Assembly: GCA_900199595.1 (NCBI GenBank)
Contig: FZRB01000005.1
Coordinates: 1-64,000 of the forward strand
From: Lachnospiraceae bacterium
Lineage (GTDB): Bacteria; Bacillota; Clostridia; Lachnospirales; Lachnospiraceae
DNA length: 64,000 nucleotides
Reading direction: 5' to 3'
In this document: positions 36,617 to 45,777 of the stretch, one piece after another
Layout of the letters: every line of letters starts with the position of its first letter
Position numbering within the stretch: position 1 is the first letter of the stretch
Made by a program: the position numbers and the translations under genes
The notes under the pieces: model-generated
Told to the model about the DNA's origin: nothing
What the model saw: the letters and a program-made list of their open reading frames with translations, nothing else
Databases searched by the model: none

Positions 36617-36644
36617 ATATTGCGACTTATTTATCAAATATTGC
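36610..36644 (-). promoter_or_regulatory. Direct-repeat operator, two 14-bp copies 21 bp apart
   Basis: GCAATATTTGATAA on the minus strand occurs at 36610-36623 and, identical in all 14 bases, at 36631-36644. The spacing of 21 bp is two helical turns, as for AraC-family half-sites. The same motif, also at 21 bp, precedes the GH3 gene. Confidence 0.7.
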
Positions 36645-36751
36645 TATGTTTTTATTATTTTTAACATATTTTTGCTATTTTTTACCAAAAACAGACCGGA
36701 ACAGCTACAAACTATTCCGGTCCATCCTTTATGAAAAAACGGTTATACAAT

Positions 36752-37810
36752 TTACTTAATTGAGAACTTAAAACAACTTACAGAATGATACCTTTCATCT
36801 GAATCAAATACCGGGCTGTCAACATCACCCTCAGGAATAAAATTCATGGCATTCGGTATATACTGTGGTTCAAGGCAGAGTCCGGATCTCTTATGATAAT
36901 TAAATCCACCCTTACCAACCTGGTCACCGACGAAATTGCCTGAATAGAACTGAGTTCCTGTAAGATCAGATGAGAAATCCATACAAATACCGCTTTCAGG
37001 TGAATATACTGTAGCAAATGGTCTTAACTCACCGGTTTCTCCGTTAACAACAAAGTTATGATCATATCCGCCAACAAACTTCAGCTGTTCGTTATCCGCT
37101 TCAATATCTTTTCCAATTACCTTTGCGGTCCTGAAATCAAATACAGTCCCTTCAACAGGAGCATTCTCTTCAGTCGGAATAGACTTGAAATCAATTACAG
37201 GATTGTAATAATCTGCATAAAGTGTCAGCTCATGGTTTTCTATATCGCCCTTATAATGACCATTCAGATTAAAGTATGAATGATTTGTAAGATTGATAAC
37301 AGTCTTCTTATCACTTACAGCATCATATGTAATGATAAATTCATTATCATCAGTAATACTGTAGGTAACAGTCATCGTTACATTTCCCGGAAGCCCCTGC
37401 TCCATATCATTTGATTTGCAGATAAATGTAATAGATGATTCATCATCATTTGTAAGCACTGTCCAGCATTTTTTATCAACGCCGTTTGGACCACTGTGAA
37501 GATTATTTTCATTATCATTCTGTTCCATCTGATAGGTCTCTCCATCAAGAGTAACCTTACCCTCACAGATACGATTTGCGTTTCTACCGATTATGGCTCC
37601 GAAAAATGTTTTGCCCTCTTCATAACCTCTGATATCATCATATCCTAAAACTACATCCCTGAGATTACCTGCTTTGTCGGGAACCTCAAGCTTGACAATA
37701 GTTGCTCCGAAATTAATCAGAGTGACCGACATACCTGATTTGTTTTTTATAGTATATGCCGTTACATTTTCACCATTCTTTGTTTTCCCAAATTCGCTAG
37801 TCATACGCAT
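36752..37810 (-). CDS. galM: Aldose 1-epimerase (mutarotase)
   Basis: The 352-residue enzyme interconverts alpha and beta anomers of free sugars. Residues of the active site are in place: Asn-Arg-Ile in Ile-Gly-Arg-Asn-Ala-Asn-Arg-Ile, His in Asn-Leu-Thr-Asn-His-Ser-Tyr-Phe-Asn-Leu, Asp in Gly-Gly-Tyr-Asp-His-Asn-Phe and Glu in Leu-Cys-Leu-Glu-Pro-Gln-Tyr. Start 37810 follows AAGGTGG; a second ATG six bases later is possible. It lies 18 bases behind xylB and ends 260 bases before the transporter operon, so it is in the pentose operon. No signal peptide. Confidence 0.93.
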   Translation of the reverse strand: MRMTSEFGKTKNGENVTAYTIKNKSGMSVTLINFGATIVKLEVPDKAGNLRDVVLGYDDIRGYEEGKTFFGAIIGRNANRICEGKVTLDGETYQMEQNDNENNLHSGPNGVDKKCWTVLTNDDESSITFICKSNDMEQGLPGNVTMTVTYSITDDNEFIITYDAVSDKKTVINLTNHSYFNLNGHYKGDIENHELTLYADYYNPVIDFKSIPTEENAPVEGTVFDFRTAKVIGKDIEADNEQLKFVGGYDHNFVVNGETGELRPFATVYSPESGICMDFSSDLTGTQFYSGNFVGDQVGKGGFNYHKRSGLCLEPQYIPNAMNFIPEGDVDSPVFDSDERYHSVSCFKFSIK

Positions 37811-37828
37811 ACTCCACCTTCTTTATAT

Positions 37829-39286
37829 TTATTTATATAAATCCTTCACCGTTGGATACAGCTTTATGAACTGCTGATATTTCTGCTCATATTTTTCAAC
37901 AAGCTCCTGCTCAGGTTCAACTGTATCTACCACTTTAACAATACTGTCTGCAGCTTCCTTAACATCCTTAAAACGTCCGCAGCCAACAGCAGCAAGTATT
38001 GCTCCTCCTAGGGCAGGTCCTTCATCATTAGCCTGGATCTCAAGTTTGATGTTCATTATATTTGCAACAATCTTTCTCCACAGAGGGCTCTTAGCTCCAC
38101 CACCGCAGATATTTGATACATCAACCTTGATACCAAGACTTCTTGCTACTTCAAGACTGTCTCTAAGTCCGAAAGCAACACCCTCAAGAACTGCCTGGAT
38201 CATATCTTCTCTGGTAGTATCCATGCTCATTCCGAGGAATCCGGCTCTTACCAGAGGGTTGTTATGAGGTGATCTCTCACCCATAAGATATGGCATAAAG
38301 AACACATTGTTTTCTCCAAGTTTCTCAATTCCTTTTTGAGAACCTGAATAATCCTTGTCCCTAAGTATTTCATCCATCCACCATTTATTACATGATGCTG
38401 CTGAAAGCATGCATCCCATAAGATGGAAACCACCATCAGCATGAGCAAATGAATGAAGGGAATTCTTATCATCAACTGAAAATCTTTCACTTGAAATAAA
38501 TAATGTACCTGATGTTCCGAGTGACAGATTACATCCGCCCTCTCCTACAGTTCCTGTACCGATTGCAGCTGCAGCATTGTCTCCGGCTCCGGCTACAACC
38601 TTAACATCTCCGGATATACCAAGAACTGATTTGATCTCATCCTTAACCTCACCGACTACATCAAAACTCTCATGAAGTACAGGCATTTCTATATCAGATA
38701 TACCGCATATCTCAAGCATCTCTTTGGACCAGCACTTATTCTTTACATCCATAAGAAGCATTCCGGAAGCATCTGAATAATCAGATACATAAGAACCGGT
38801 AAACTTATAAACTATATAGTCCTTTGGAAGCATGATCTTTTTGATTTTAGCAAAATTATCAGGTTCATTATTCTTTACCCAAAGAACCTTTGGTGCTGTA
38901 AATCCGGCAAATGCAATATTCCCTGTGTATTCGGAAAGCTTATCCTTTCCAATCTCATTGTTCAGATAATCTGTTTCAGCAGTTGTACGTCCATCATTCC
39001 AGAGGATTGCAGGACGGATAACATCATCATTCTCATCAAGAATAACGAGTCCATGCATCTGACCACCGATACCGATACCTTCAACATTTATATCATCAAG
39101 TCCTTCAAGCAGCTGACCGATGCCCTTTATAGTTCCATCATACCAGTCCTCAGGATTCTGCTCTGACCATCCGGTCTTTGGAAAACTTATAGGATACTCA
39201 ACAGAAACAGTCTTTAAGATATTTCCGTCTGAATCCATAGCGAGCAGTTTTACTGCCGAAGTACCAAGATCTACTCCTATATACAT
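37829..39286 (-). CDS. xylB: Xylulokinase
   Basis: The 485-residue FGGY-family kinase phosphorylates D-xylulose to D-xylulose 5-phosphate. The N-terminal Asp-Leu-Gly-Thr-Ser phosphate loop is followed by Gly-Gln-Met-His-Gly-Leu-Val (about 75-81), the xylulokinase signature. Gly-Ala-Gly-Asp-Asn-Ala-Ala-Ala with the catalytic Asp (about 236) and Gly-Gly-Gly-Ala-Lys-Ser near the ATP site are also present. It lies between a FucI-like isomerase and galM on the same strand. No XylA-type isomerase is in the window. Confidence 0.92.
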   Translation of the reverse strand: MYIGVDLGTSAVKLLAMDSDGNILKTVSVEYPISFPKTGWSEQNPEDWYDGTIKGIGQLLEGLDDINVEGIGIGGQMHGLVILDENDDVIRPAILWNDGRTTAETDYLNNEIGKDKLSEYTGNIAFAGFTAPKVLWVKNNEPDNFAKIKKIMLPKDYIVYKFTGSYVSDYSDASGMLLMDVKNKCWSKEMLEICGISDIEMPVLHESFDVVGEVKDEIKSVLGISGDVKVVAGAGDNAAAAIGTGTVGEGGCNLSLGTSGTLFISSERFSVDDKNSLHSFAHADGGFHLMGCMLSAASCNKWWMDEILRDKDYSGSQKGIEKLGENNVFFMPYLMGERSPHNNPLVRAGFLGMSMDTTREDMIQAVLEGVAFGLRDSLEVARSLGIKVDVSNICGGGAKSPLWRKIVANIMNIKLEIQANDEGPALGGAILAAVGCGRFKDVKEAADSIVKVVDTVEPEQELVEKYEQKYQQFIKLYPTVKDLYK

Positions 39287-39319
39287 ACTTTATTCCTTCC
39301 TATATTCACACCTCATAAA

Positions 39320-39362
39320 TCAGCTTCGCTGACAGCTCCCCCTTATAAGGGGAAGCCTTTTT
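39320..39362 (+). repeat. Small palindromic repeat between isomerase and xylB
   Basis: TCAGC/GCTGA (39320-39332) is followed by CCCCTTATAAGGGG (39339-39352), a perfect palindrome inside GCT/AGC, then CTTTTTT. It reads as a rightward terminator although both neighbours run left. I recall very similar CCCCTTATAAGGGG-with-AGC words as dispersed repeats in gut clostridia, but cannot verify that here. Confidence 0.55.
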
Positions 39363-39383
39363 ACGAAGTGTTTATTATTTTAT

Positions 39384-40865
39384 TTATGCAAATGGATTCT
39401 CTGACTTATACATAACTCCTGCAGGATGATTGTAATCGATCTCATCGAATCTTACTCCGAGGAACTTAAATACATCAAAGAGAAGCTTTCCATTATGATG
39501 GAATGTAATAGCTGCATGATGTGGATAGTTCTTCTGAACAAGAACGTGACGATAGAATCTTCCCATCTCCGGTATTGCAAAGATACCGATAGCACCGAAG
39601 GATCTTGTTCTTACAGGAAGGATCTCACCTTCTGCTACATAAGCACGAAGCTTACCATCAGATGTTGACTGAAGACGGAATATTGTAGCATCTCCAGGAA
39701 TAAGATCTCCCTCAAGAGTTCCGTTAGTAACTTCTACAGGAAGTGAACGAGCCATGATCTTCTGGTTTCTCATCTCGCAGAATGCAAGCTTGTTAGTAGC
39801 TGTATTTCCGCAGTGGAAGCCCATGAATGTATCTGTAAGCTTATAATCATAATCGAACTTGCCCTTGATCTCATCATTATACATATCCTTTGGAACTGTA
39901 TTGTTGATGTCAAGAAGTGTAACTGTATCTTCACTTACAAGCTCACCGATGTACTCTGAAAGAGCACCGTAGATATCAACCTCACAAGAAACAGGAATTC
40001 CATCCTTAGCAAGACGGCTGTTTACGTAGCAAGGAACACACTTGAACTGTGTCTGGAATGCAGGCCAGCACTTACCGGCAACAATAACATTTCCTCTGCT
40101 GCCCTTATGAGCCTCAACCCAGTCACGAAGTGTAAGCTCATACTGAGCAAGTCTAGAAAGAATCTCAGGCTTCTTGTTACCTGCGCCGAGCTCAGCTGCC
40201 ATATCATCAACAACTGACTGGATTCTCTCATCGCCTTCATGCTTATTGAATGCTTCGAAGAGGTCAAGTTCTGAGTTCTCTTCAATCTCAACACCAAGGT
40301 TGTAGAGCTGCTTGATAGGTGCATTACATGCAAGGAAGTCCTGTGGACGTGGACCGAAGCTTATTATCTTCAGATCACTAAGAGCTATTCTTACTCTTGC
40401 AACTGTCTTGAAATCATTTATCATATCTGCGCATTCCTCAGCGTCACCAACCGGTACCTCTGGGATATAAGCGCGAAGATTACGAAGCTTAAGGTTGTAG
40501 CTTGCATTAAGCATACCACAGTAAGCATCTCCTCTGTCATCAAGAAGGCTGTCACCAGACTCCTCAGCTGCTGCGATAACTGCTGCAGGACCCTGGAATT
40601 CCTTAACAAGAAGGATCTCACTTGATTCAGGTCCGAAGTTTCCAAGATAAACAACAATAGCGTTGCATCCAGCTTCATTAACTTCTGCAAGTGCTTTTCT
40701 CATATCAACTTCGTTCTCGATAATGGTCTGGCACTCATAAATGTCACCATACTTCTTTGTGTACTCAGCTACTACTGCCTTTCTTCTTCTCTCAGAAAGA
40801 CTCATTGGGAAACAGTCACGGCTAACTGCGACGATTCCTATTTTAACCTCAGGTATGTTTTTCAT
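39384..40865 (-). CDS. L-fucose/arabinose isomerase-family protein
   Basis: The 493-residue protein resembles the FucI/AraA fold family. The N-terminal domain has Val-Val-Tyr-Leu-Gly-Asn-Phe-Gly-Pro-Glu. The middle has Cys-Glu-Val-Asp-Ile-Tyr-Gly-Ala, a metal-ligand Asp in family members, and the C-terminal part has Phe-His-Cys-Gly-Asn-Thr and His-His-Ala-Ala. An aldose-ketose isomerase using Mn2+ is expected. Being just upstream of xylulokinase and with no XylA, it may supply the ketose for XylB; D-arabinose or L-fucose are alternatives. Start 40865 follows ATGGAGG; the frame from 40880 begins inside that site. Confidence 0.75.
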   Translation of the reverse strand: MKNIPEVKIGIVAVSRDCFPMSLSERRRKAVVAEYTKKYGDIYECQTIIENEVDMRKALAEVNEAGCNAIVVYLGNFGPESSEILLVKEFQGPAAVIAAAEESGDSLLDDRGDAYCGMLNASYNLKLRNLRAYIPEVPVGDAEECADMINDFKTVARVRIALSDLKIISFGPRPQDFLACNAPIKQLYNLGVEIEENSELDLFEAFNKHEGDERIQSVVDDMAAELGAGNKKPEILSRLAQYELTLRDWVEAHKGSRGNVIVAGKCWPAFQTQFKCVPCYVNSRLAKDGIPVSCEVDIYGALSEYIGELVSEDTVTLLDINNTVPKDMYNDEIKGKFDYDYKLTDTFMGFHCGNTATNKLAFCEMRNQKIMARSLPVEVTNGTLEGDLIPGDATIFRLQSTSDGKLRAYVAEGEILPVRTRSFGAIGIFAIPEMGRFYRHVLVQKNYPHHAAITFHHNGKLLFDVFKFLGVRFDEIDYNHPAGVMYKSENPFA

Positions 40866-40908
40866 TGTTGTAACCTCCATTTTTATTTTTTTATTTGTTG
40901 CTTAATTC

Positions 40909-41562
40909 TTACTCACCAAAAACTTTCTTGTAATCAGCCTGGAACTTCTCAATTCCCTGATCTGTAAGTGGATGCTTTGTCATCTGCTCAATAACTGCAT
41001 ACGGAACTGTTGCAATATCAGCACCTGCAAGAGCACACTCTGTTACATGAACAGTATTTCTGATACTTGCAGCTATGATTTCAGTCTCAAGACCATAGTT
41101 CTCAAATATCTGAACGATATCTTCGATAAGGTTAATACCAGGCATGCTGATATCATCAAGTCTTCCAAGGAATGGTGATACATATGTAGCACCTGCTCTT
41201 GCTGCAAGAAGAGCCTGATTAGCTGAAAAGATAAGTGTAACATTTGTCTTGATTCCTTCTGCAGAAAGAACCTTAACAGCCTTAAGACCTTCAACAGTCA
41301 TAGGGATCTTAACGATCATGTTAGGATGAATGGCAGCAATCTCTCTACCTTCCTTGATCATTCCTTCAGCATCAACTGTAGTAGCCTTAACCTCACCACT
41401 GATAGGTCCGTCTACTATAGATGTAATCTCCTTGATAACCTCTGTGAAATCTCTTCCTTCCTTAGCAATAAGCGAAGGGTTAGTTGTTACTCCGCAGATA
41501 ACACCCATGTCATTTGCTTTTCTGATATCGTCTACATTTGCTGTGTCAATAAAAAACTTCAT
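40909..41562 (-). CDS. Transaldolase, small TalC/Fsa type
   Basis: The 217-residue class I aldolase has the start Met-Lys-Phe-Phe-Ile-Asp-Thr-Ala and Gly-Val-Thr-Thr-Asn-Pro-Ser-Leu-Ile at 24-32. The Schiff-base Lys85 sits in Ile-Val-Lys-Ile-Pro-Met-Thr, and Ser-Pro-Phe-Leu-Gly-Arg-Leu-Asp-Asp follows. It is a transaldolase or fructose-6-phosphate aldolase; the pentose context favours transaldolase. Start 41562 follows GGGAG; the 235-residue frame has an unlikely leader. It lies 43 bases before the isomerase. Confidence 0.9.
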   Translation of the reverse strand: MKFFIDTANVDDIRKANDMGVICGVTTNPSLIAKEGRDFTEVIKEITSIVDGPISGEVKATTVDAEGMIKEGREIAAIHPNMIVKIPMTVEGLKAVKVLSAEGIKTNVTLIFSANQALLAARAGATYVSPFLGRLDDISMPGINLIEDIVQIFENYGLETEIIAASIRNTVHVTECALAGADIATVPYAVIEQMTKHPLTDQGIEKFQADYKKVFGE

Positions 41563-41688
41563 TTTTTTCTCCCTTTCTCTGTTAAAATTTATTGATATAC
41601 ATCGAAGTATAAACACTTCTATAGTATAAAACCTTTGTTAATTTTTTTATTTCAATTATTTATTTATATTTATGGATATTTTACTGAT

Positions 41689-43839
41689 TTATATAGTTAC
41701 TGTTTCTGAGAGGCAGCTGTTGCCTGTAAGTGCCTCACTTCTTGAGTCAGGCTGCTGTCCACCAGCGAATAAAGCATATGTACCCTTCAGCTTTACTCTC
41801 TGTCCGTCTTCAAGAACAGTATCAAAGGCGTTATCTGAAAGCTCAAATACAACCTTTCCTGATTCACCGGCCTCAAGTGTTATTCTTTCAAATCCGATAA
41901 GGCTGTGCTTCGGCTGATTATCCTCAACCAGAAGACTTCCAATATCCTGAATTTCATTATTCAGTCCGTTAGAAAGCTTATCCTGAACATCATTTCTGAT
42001 ATACAGCTCAGCTATCTCACTTCCCTTTACACTTCCTGTATTCTTTACAGTAACCTCAACAGATACCTTGTCATCATTCTTTATTATATTCATATCCGAA
42101 TAATCAAAGGATGTATATGAAAGTCCGAATCCGAAAGGATATAAAGGCTCTGTCTGTAAATATCTGTAGGTTCTCCCCTTCATGCTGTAATCATCTATCG
42201 GAGGCTGGGTTCCATCCTTGTAAAATGTAACCGGAAGCTTCGCACTCGGATTCGCATCTCCAAAAAGAACATCTGCAAGAGCCGTTCCACCTGACTGTCC
42301 ACTGTACCAGCACTGAAGGATGGCGTTGCATTTCTCATCCTCAAGAGAATAATCAATAGCACTTCCTGTATTGGATACGATTATCACAGGTTTTCCTACC
42401 GATATAACTCTTTCGATAAGCTTCCTCTGCGAATCAGGGAGGAAAAGTGATACCTTATCACCGGCTGCGAACGCATTTCCCGTATCTCCTTCTTCACCTT
42501 CAATAGTTGAATCAAGACCAACCGAAAGAATTACCACATCACTGTTTTTTGCAACCATCTCAGCTTCGCTGAGTCTGTCATCCTCACGGGCAAGATTCTG
42601 AACTTTATCAAGGAAGAGATGAGCCCCTTCGGAATAAAGAACTCTGACATCCTTTCCAACCTTATCTCTGATCCCCTGAAGATTCGTAACGTACCTTGAT
42701 GAAAGGCCATTATAATTTCCTTCAAGAACACCGATTGATGAAGCAGTAGGTCCGATAACTCCGATGGTTTTTATTTCTTCTTTATTTAATGGAAGAATTC
42801 CATCATTTTTAAGCATGACTATTGAATTAAGACTTGCCTCGTATGATAGCTGTGCAGACTCTTCTGTATCTATATCGAGGAGTCCGAGACTGTCATATTC
42901 ACAGTCATCTGCAAACATTCCCAGAGCAGCCCTTACAGTATATGCACTCTTAGCAGCTCTTCTTATGTCCTCTTCTGTAACAAGTCCCTGCTCGTAGGCT
43001 TCCATCACATGCCTGTAAACAAATCCGGCATTTACATCACAGCCTGCCTTAAGAGCCATGGCAGCTGATTCAACTATATTTGCCGTAACCTTGTGATTCT
43101 CGTGGAAGTCCATAAGTGCCAGAAAGTCCGAAACTAAATAGCCGTCAAATCCATACTTTTTTCTGAGTCTTTCAACTATGAGCTTCTGACTTGCGCAGGC
43201 AGGTTCTCCGTTTACTCTGTTATAAGCTCCCATGACACCTGCAACTCCGGCTTCTTTAACAGCAGCCTCAAATGCAGGAACATAGGTTTCTTCTATATCC
43301 TTATCTGATACCTGTGCATCAAAATGATGTCTCGATGCTTCAGGTCCTGAATGAACAGCATAATGCTTTGCGCATCCCGCTGCTTTCATATATTTCCCAT
43401 CTCCCTGGAGTCCTTCTATAAAAGCAACTCCGAGTCTGGCAGTAAGATAAGGATCCTCACCATAGGTTTCCTGTCCTCTTCCCCATCTTGCATCACGGAA
43501 TATATTTACATTTGGCGACCACATGGTAATGCACTTATACAAATCTCTGTCACCGAGTTTAGAGGACTCATTGTATTTTGCTCTTGCTTCAGTTGATATA
43601 ACATCTGCGATCTTCTTAAGAAAATCCTTATCAAACATGGATGCAAGTGCGATTGCCTGAGGAAATACCGTCGCTGTGCCTGCTCTCGCAAGACCATGAA
43701 GTCCTTCGCCCCACCAGTTGTACTCAGGAATCCCAAGTCGGTCTATGGCCGGACTGTCATATCTTATCTGTCCTGCTGCTTCTTCAATTGTCATTGAATC
43801 AACAAGCTCAGCGGCTTTCTTTTTGAATTCTTCTTTCAT
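41689..43839 (-). CDS. GH3 glycoside hydrolase, beta-xylosidase or beta-glucosidase
   Basis: The 716-residue cytoplasmic enzyme (no signal peptide) starts with the GH3 barrel: Tyr-Asn-Trp-Trp-Gly-Glu-Gly-Leu-His-Gly (40-49), a pattern frequent in GH3 beta-xylosidases. Lys-His-Tyr at 158-160 and the nucleophile Asp238 in Leu-Val-Ser-Asp-Phe follow. The second GH3 domain and a fibronectin-III-like tail follow. The usual Trp after the nucleophile is Phe here. First gene of the leftward sugar block, it has a promoter with AraC-type repeats. With xylB and transaldolase downstream, xylo-oligosaccharide is the best substrate guess. Confidence 0.88.
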   Translation of the reverse strand: MKEEFKKKAAELVDSMTIEEAAGQIRYDSPAIDRLGIPEYNWWGEGLHGLARAGTATVFPQAIALASMFDKDFLKKIADVISTEARAKYNESSKLGDRDLYKCITMWSPNVNIFRDARWGRGQETYGEDPYLTARLGVAFIEGLQGDGKYMKAAGCAKHYAVHSGPEASRHHFDAQVSDKDIEETYVPAFEAAVKEAGVAGVMGAYNRVNGEPACASQKLIVERLRKKYGFDGYLVSDFLALMDFHENHKVTANIVESAAMALKAGCDVNAGFVYRHVMEAYEQGLVTEEDIRRAAKSAYTVRAALGMFADDCEYDSLGLLDIDTEESAQLSYEASLNSIVMLKNDGILPLNKEEIKTIGVIGPTASSIGVLEGNYNGLSSRYVTNLQGIRDKVGKDVRVLYSEGAHLFLDKVQNLAREDDRLSEAEMVAKNSDVVILSVGLDSTIEGEEGDTGNAFAAGDKVSLFLPDSQRKLIERVISVGKPVIIVSNTGSAIDYSLEDEKCNAILQCWYSGQSGGTALADVLFGDANPSAKLPVTFYKDGTQPPIDDYSMKGRTYRYLQTEPLYPFGFGLSYTSFDYSDMNIIKNDDKVSVEVTVKNTGSVKGSEIAELYIRNDVQDKLSNGLNNEIQDIGSLLVEDNQPKHSLIGFERITLEAGESGKVVFELSDNAFDTVLEDGQRVKLKGTYALFAGGQQPDSRSEALTGNSCLSETVTI

Positions 43840-43915
43840 TAAATAATCTCCTGTTCCTTCATTTGATAAATACCAATAACCCTAACAAACAAAAGTCGCA
43901 GTACAGATTTATAGT

Positions 43916-43944
43916 AACATAGCCACCTTTCAAATACTTTTCAA
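43916..43944 (-). promoter_or_regulatory. Candidate GH3 promoter with the -35 box inside an operator repeat
   Basis: Minus-strand TTGAAA (43939-43944), 17 bases and TATGTT (43916-43921). The -10 is weak, as expected for an activator-dependent promoter. The layout copies that of the transporter promoter. Confidence 0.45.
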
Positions 43945-43972
43945 ATATTGCGGTAAAGTTTTCCAAAGTTGC
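43938..43972 (-). promoter_or_regulatory. Direct-repeat operator upstream of GH3
   Basis: GCAATATTTGAAAA (43938-43951) matches the transporter operator at 13 of 14 bases. A weaker copy, GCAACTTTGGAAAA (43959-43972), lies exactly 21 bp away. It occupies the divergent region shared with the AAA ATPase gene. Confidence 0.6.
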
Positions 43973-44065
43973 TATACTTTTTTTGTACATTTTGTGTTAT
44001 AATAAAAAACGCTAATGGTAATTATTACTTTTTGGCAACTATACTATTGGGGAGTTGGACGAGAA

Positions 44066-45721
44066 ATGGAAGTTAGAAATCTACAAAATATGATTTTGGA
44101 GTGCATTGCTTATGCTGACGAAATCAATAAGAATGGTGAAATCTATCCCGAGGATGCGCGTATGCCTCTCAGAGATCTTCTGAGACATGATATCATAGTT
44201 TTCCTCGGATATCTTTATGAGCCGAGAAACAAACATTCGGCTGATCAGATGGAGTTTATCAGAACAAATCTCAGAATGAATCTTTCTGAAGATAAATTCG
44301 AGGAATTTGTTCAGCAGAAATGTATGGATGAAAGATTCCTTACAGAAGCTCCTAAGTCAATCAAATACTTTATCGCTGCCGATCAGGCTGCAAACAGAGA
44401 GTCCCAGATGTCAGGGGCTGTCTCCAAGTCTAAGTTTATTGCTGACAGCTTTCGTAAGGTTGGACAGGGATTTATAGATTATCCCGAAGTTCATGATGCA
44501 ACCAGAAAACATCTGTCAGATTTTGTTGAGGTTCTGAATGCTACTCTCAATAGTGCCGGAATTCTTACATCCCAGCATACAAGCATTCTCAGAATGTCAG
44601 ATAATCCAAACAGAAAACAGGGTGTCGCTACATTTACAAGCAGCACGAACCCTGACCTTGAAAATGTAACTACCTTTGATGAAAAGTCCGGAAGCTTTGT
44701 TACAAAGAAAGCGATCAACATATCCGGATATAACATTCAGAAGAAACGTGCTGATGACGTATCTGAATTCCTTAATTTCCAGCCGGAAGAAGAAAAAGAA
44801 GATGCAGTATTCAAGCGTGGTGAAGGTCGTGTAGGTCGTAACAGACGTGGAAGTGATGATTCTGAAGAAATCGAAAAGCCACTTGATGACCTCATTGCCG
44901 AGCTCCAGGGACTTACCGGTCTTGCATCCGTTAAGGATGACGTTATGCACCTTGTAAATATCATCAAGGTAAGAAGACTTCGTGAGCTTAAAGGACTTAA
45001 GCGAATCGACATGTCCTTCCACCTTGTATTTACAGGCAATCCTGGTACCGGTAAAACCACTATCGCACGTATCCTTGCAAAGATATATAAACAGCTCGGT
45101 GTTGTAAGCCGTGGTCAGTTTATAGAGGTTGACCGTTCGGGACTTGTAGACCACTATTCCGGTGGTACTGCTCTTAAGACAACCGAAGTTATTAACAGAG
45201 CTATCGGTGGTATCCTCTTCATAGATGAGGCATATACACTTACTCATAACAAAGAATCAGGTGACTATGGTCAGGAAGTTGTTGATACACTCCTAAAACG
45301 TATGGAGGACGATCGTGATGACTTCATCGTAATCGTTGCAGGATATACAAATGAAATGCATGAGTTCATCGAATCCAACCCAGGTCTTCGTTCACGTTTC
45401 AACAAGTATATTCACTTCCCTGATTATTCAAGTAATGAGCTTATGCAGATCTTCAGATATATGTGTAAGGATACAGACTATATGCTTACCGAAAGTGCTG
45501 CTTCAATAGCAGAAACATATCTGAGAGGTATGACAGAAAGCAAGAAGGATAACTTCGCTAATGCACGTCTCGTTCGTAACTATTTCGAGAGATGTATCGA
45601 CAGACAGGCCAACCGTATCGTACAGGACGCTAACATGACCGAGGAAGATCTTGTTACCTTCGTACGTGAGGACATGATTGAAGAAACTACAGCAGGCCAG
45701 CTGACAAAATCAGAAGAATAA
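44066..45721 (+). CDS. AAA+ ATPase of the SpoVK/CbbX type
   Basis: The 551-residue protein has an unrecognised helical N-terminal region (about 1-270), with charged stretches near 240-270. One CbbX/SpoVK-type AAA+ domain follows: Leu-Thr-Gly-Leu-Ala-Ser-Val-Lys, Walker A Gly-Asn-Pro-Gly-Thr-Gly-Lys-Thr-Thr, pore-like Ser-Gly-Leu-Val, Walker B Leu-Phe-Ile-Asp-Glu-Ala-Tyr and the arginine-finger segment Gly-Leu-Arg-Ser-Arg-Phe. Start 44066 has GGGGAG 11 bases upstream; the longer frame from 44015 adds a hydrophobic leader without a site. Family members remodel proteins; the target is unknown. A TATAAT-like box lies near 44000. Confidence 0.82.
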   Translation: MEVRNLQNMILECIAYADEINKNGEIYPEDARMPLRDLLRHDIIVFLGYLYEPRNKHSADQMEFIRTNLRMNLSEDKFEEFVQQKCMDERFLTEAPKSIKYFIAADQAANRESQMSGAVSKSKFIADSFRKVGQGFIDYPEVHDATRKHLSDFVEVLNATLNSAGILTSQHTSILRMSDNPNRKQGVATFTSSTNPDLENVTTFDEKSGSFVTKKAINISGYNIQKKRADDVSEFLNFQPEEEKEDAVFKRGEGRVGRNRRGSDDSEEIEKPLDDLIAELQGLTGLASVKDDVMHLVNIIKVRRLRELKGLKRIDMSFHLVFTGNPGTGKTTIARILAKIYKQLGVVSRGQFIEVDRSGLVDHYSGGTALKTTEVINRAIGGILFIDEAYTLTHNKESGDYGQEVVDTLLKRMEDDRDDFIVIVAGYTNEMHEFIESNPGLRSRFNKYIHFPDYSSNELMQIFRYMCKDTDYMLTESAASIAETYLRGMTESKKDNFANARLVRNYFERCIDRQANRIVQDANMTEEDLVTFVREDMIEETTAGQLTKSEE

Positions 45722-45723
45722 TA

Positions 45724-45767
45724 AAAATATGACAGTTTGAACCTGATTCAAACTGTCATATTTTTTT
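45724..45767. terminator. Bidirectional terminator, copy 3 of the conserved family
   Basis: AAATATGACAGTTTGAA and its mirror, with CCTGA at the tip, end in seven T residues. It lies between the convergent AAA ATPase and CoA-transferase genes. Confidence 0.87.
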
Positions 45768-45777
45768 AGTAAATACT

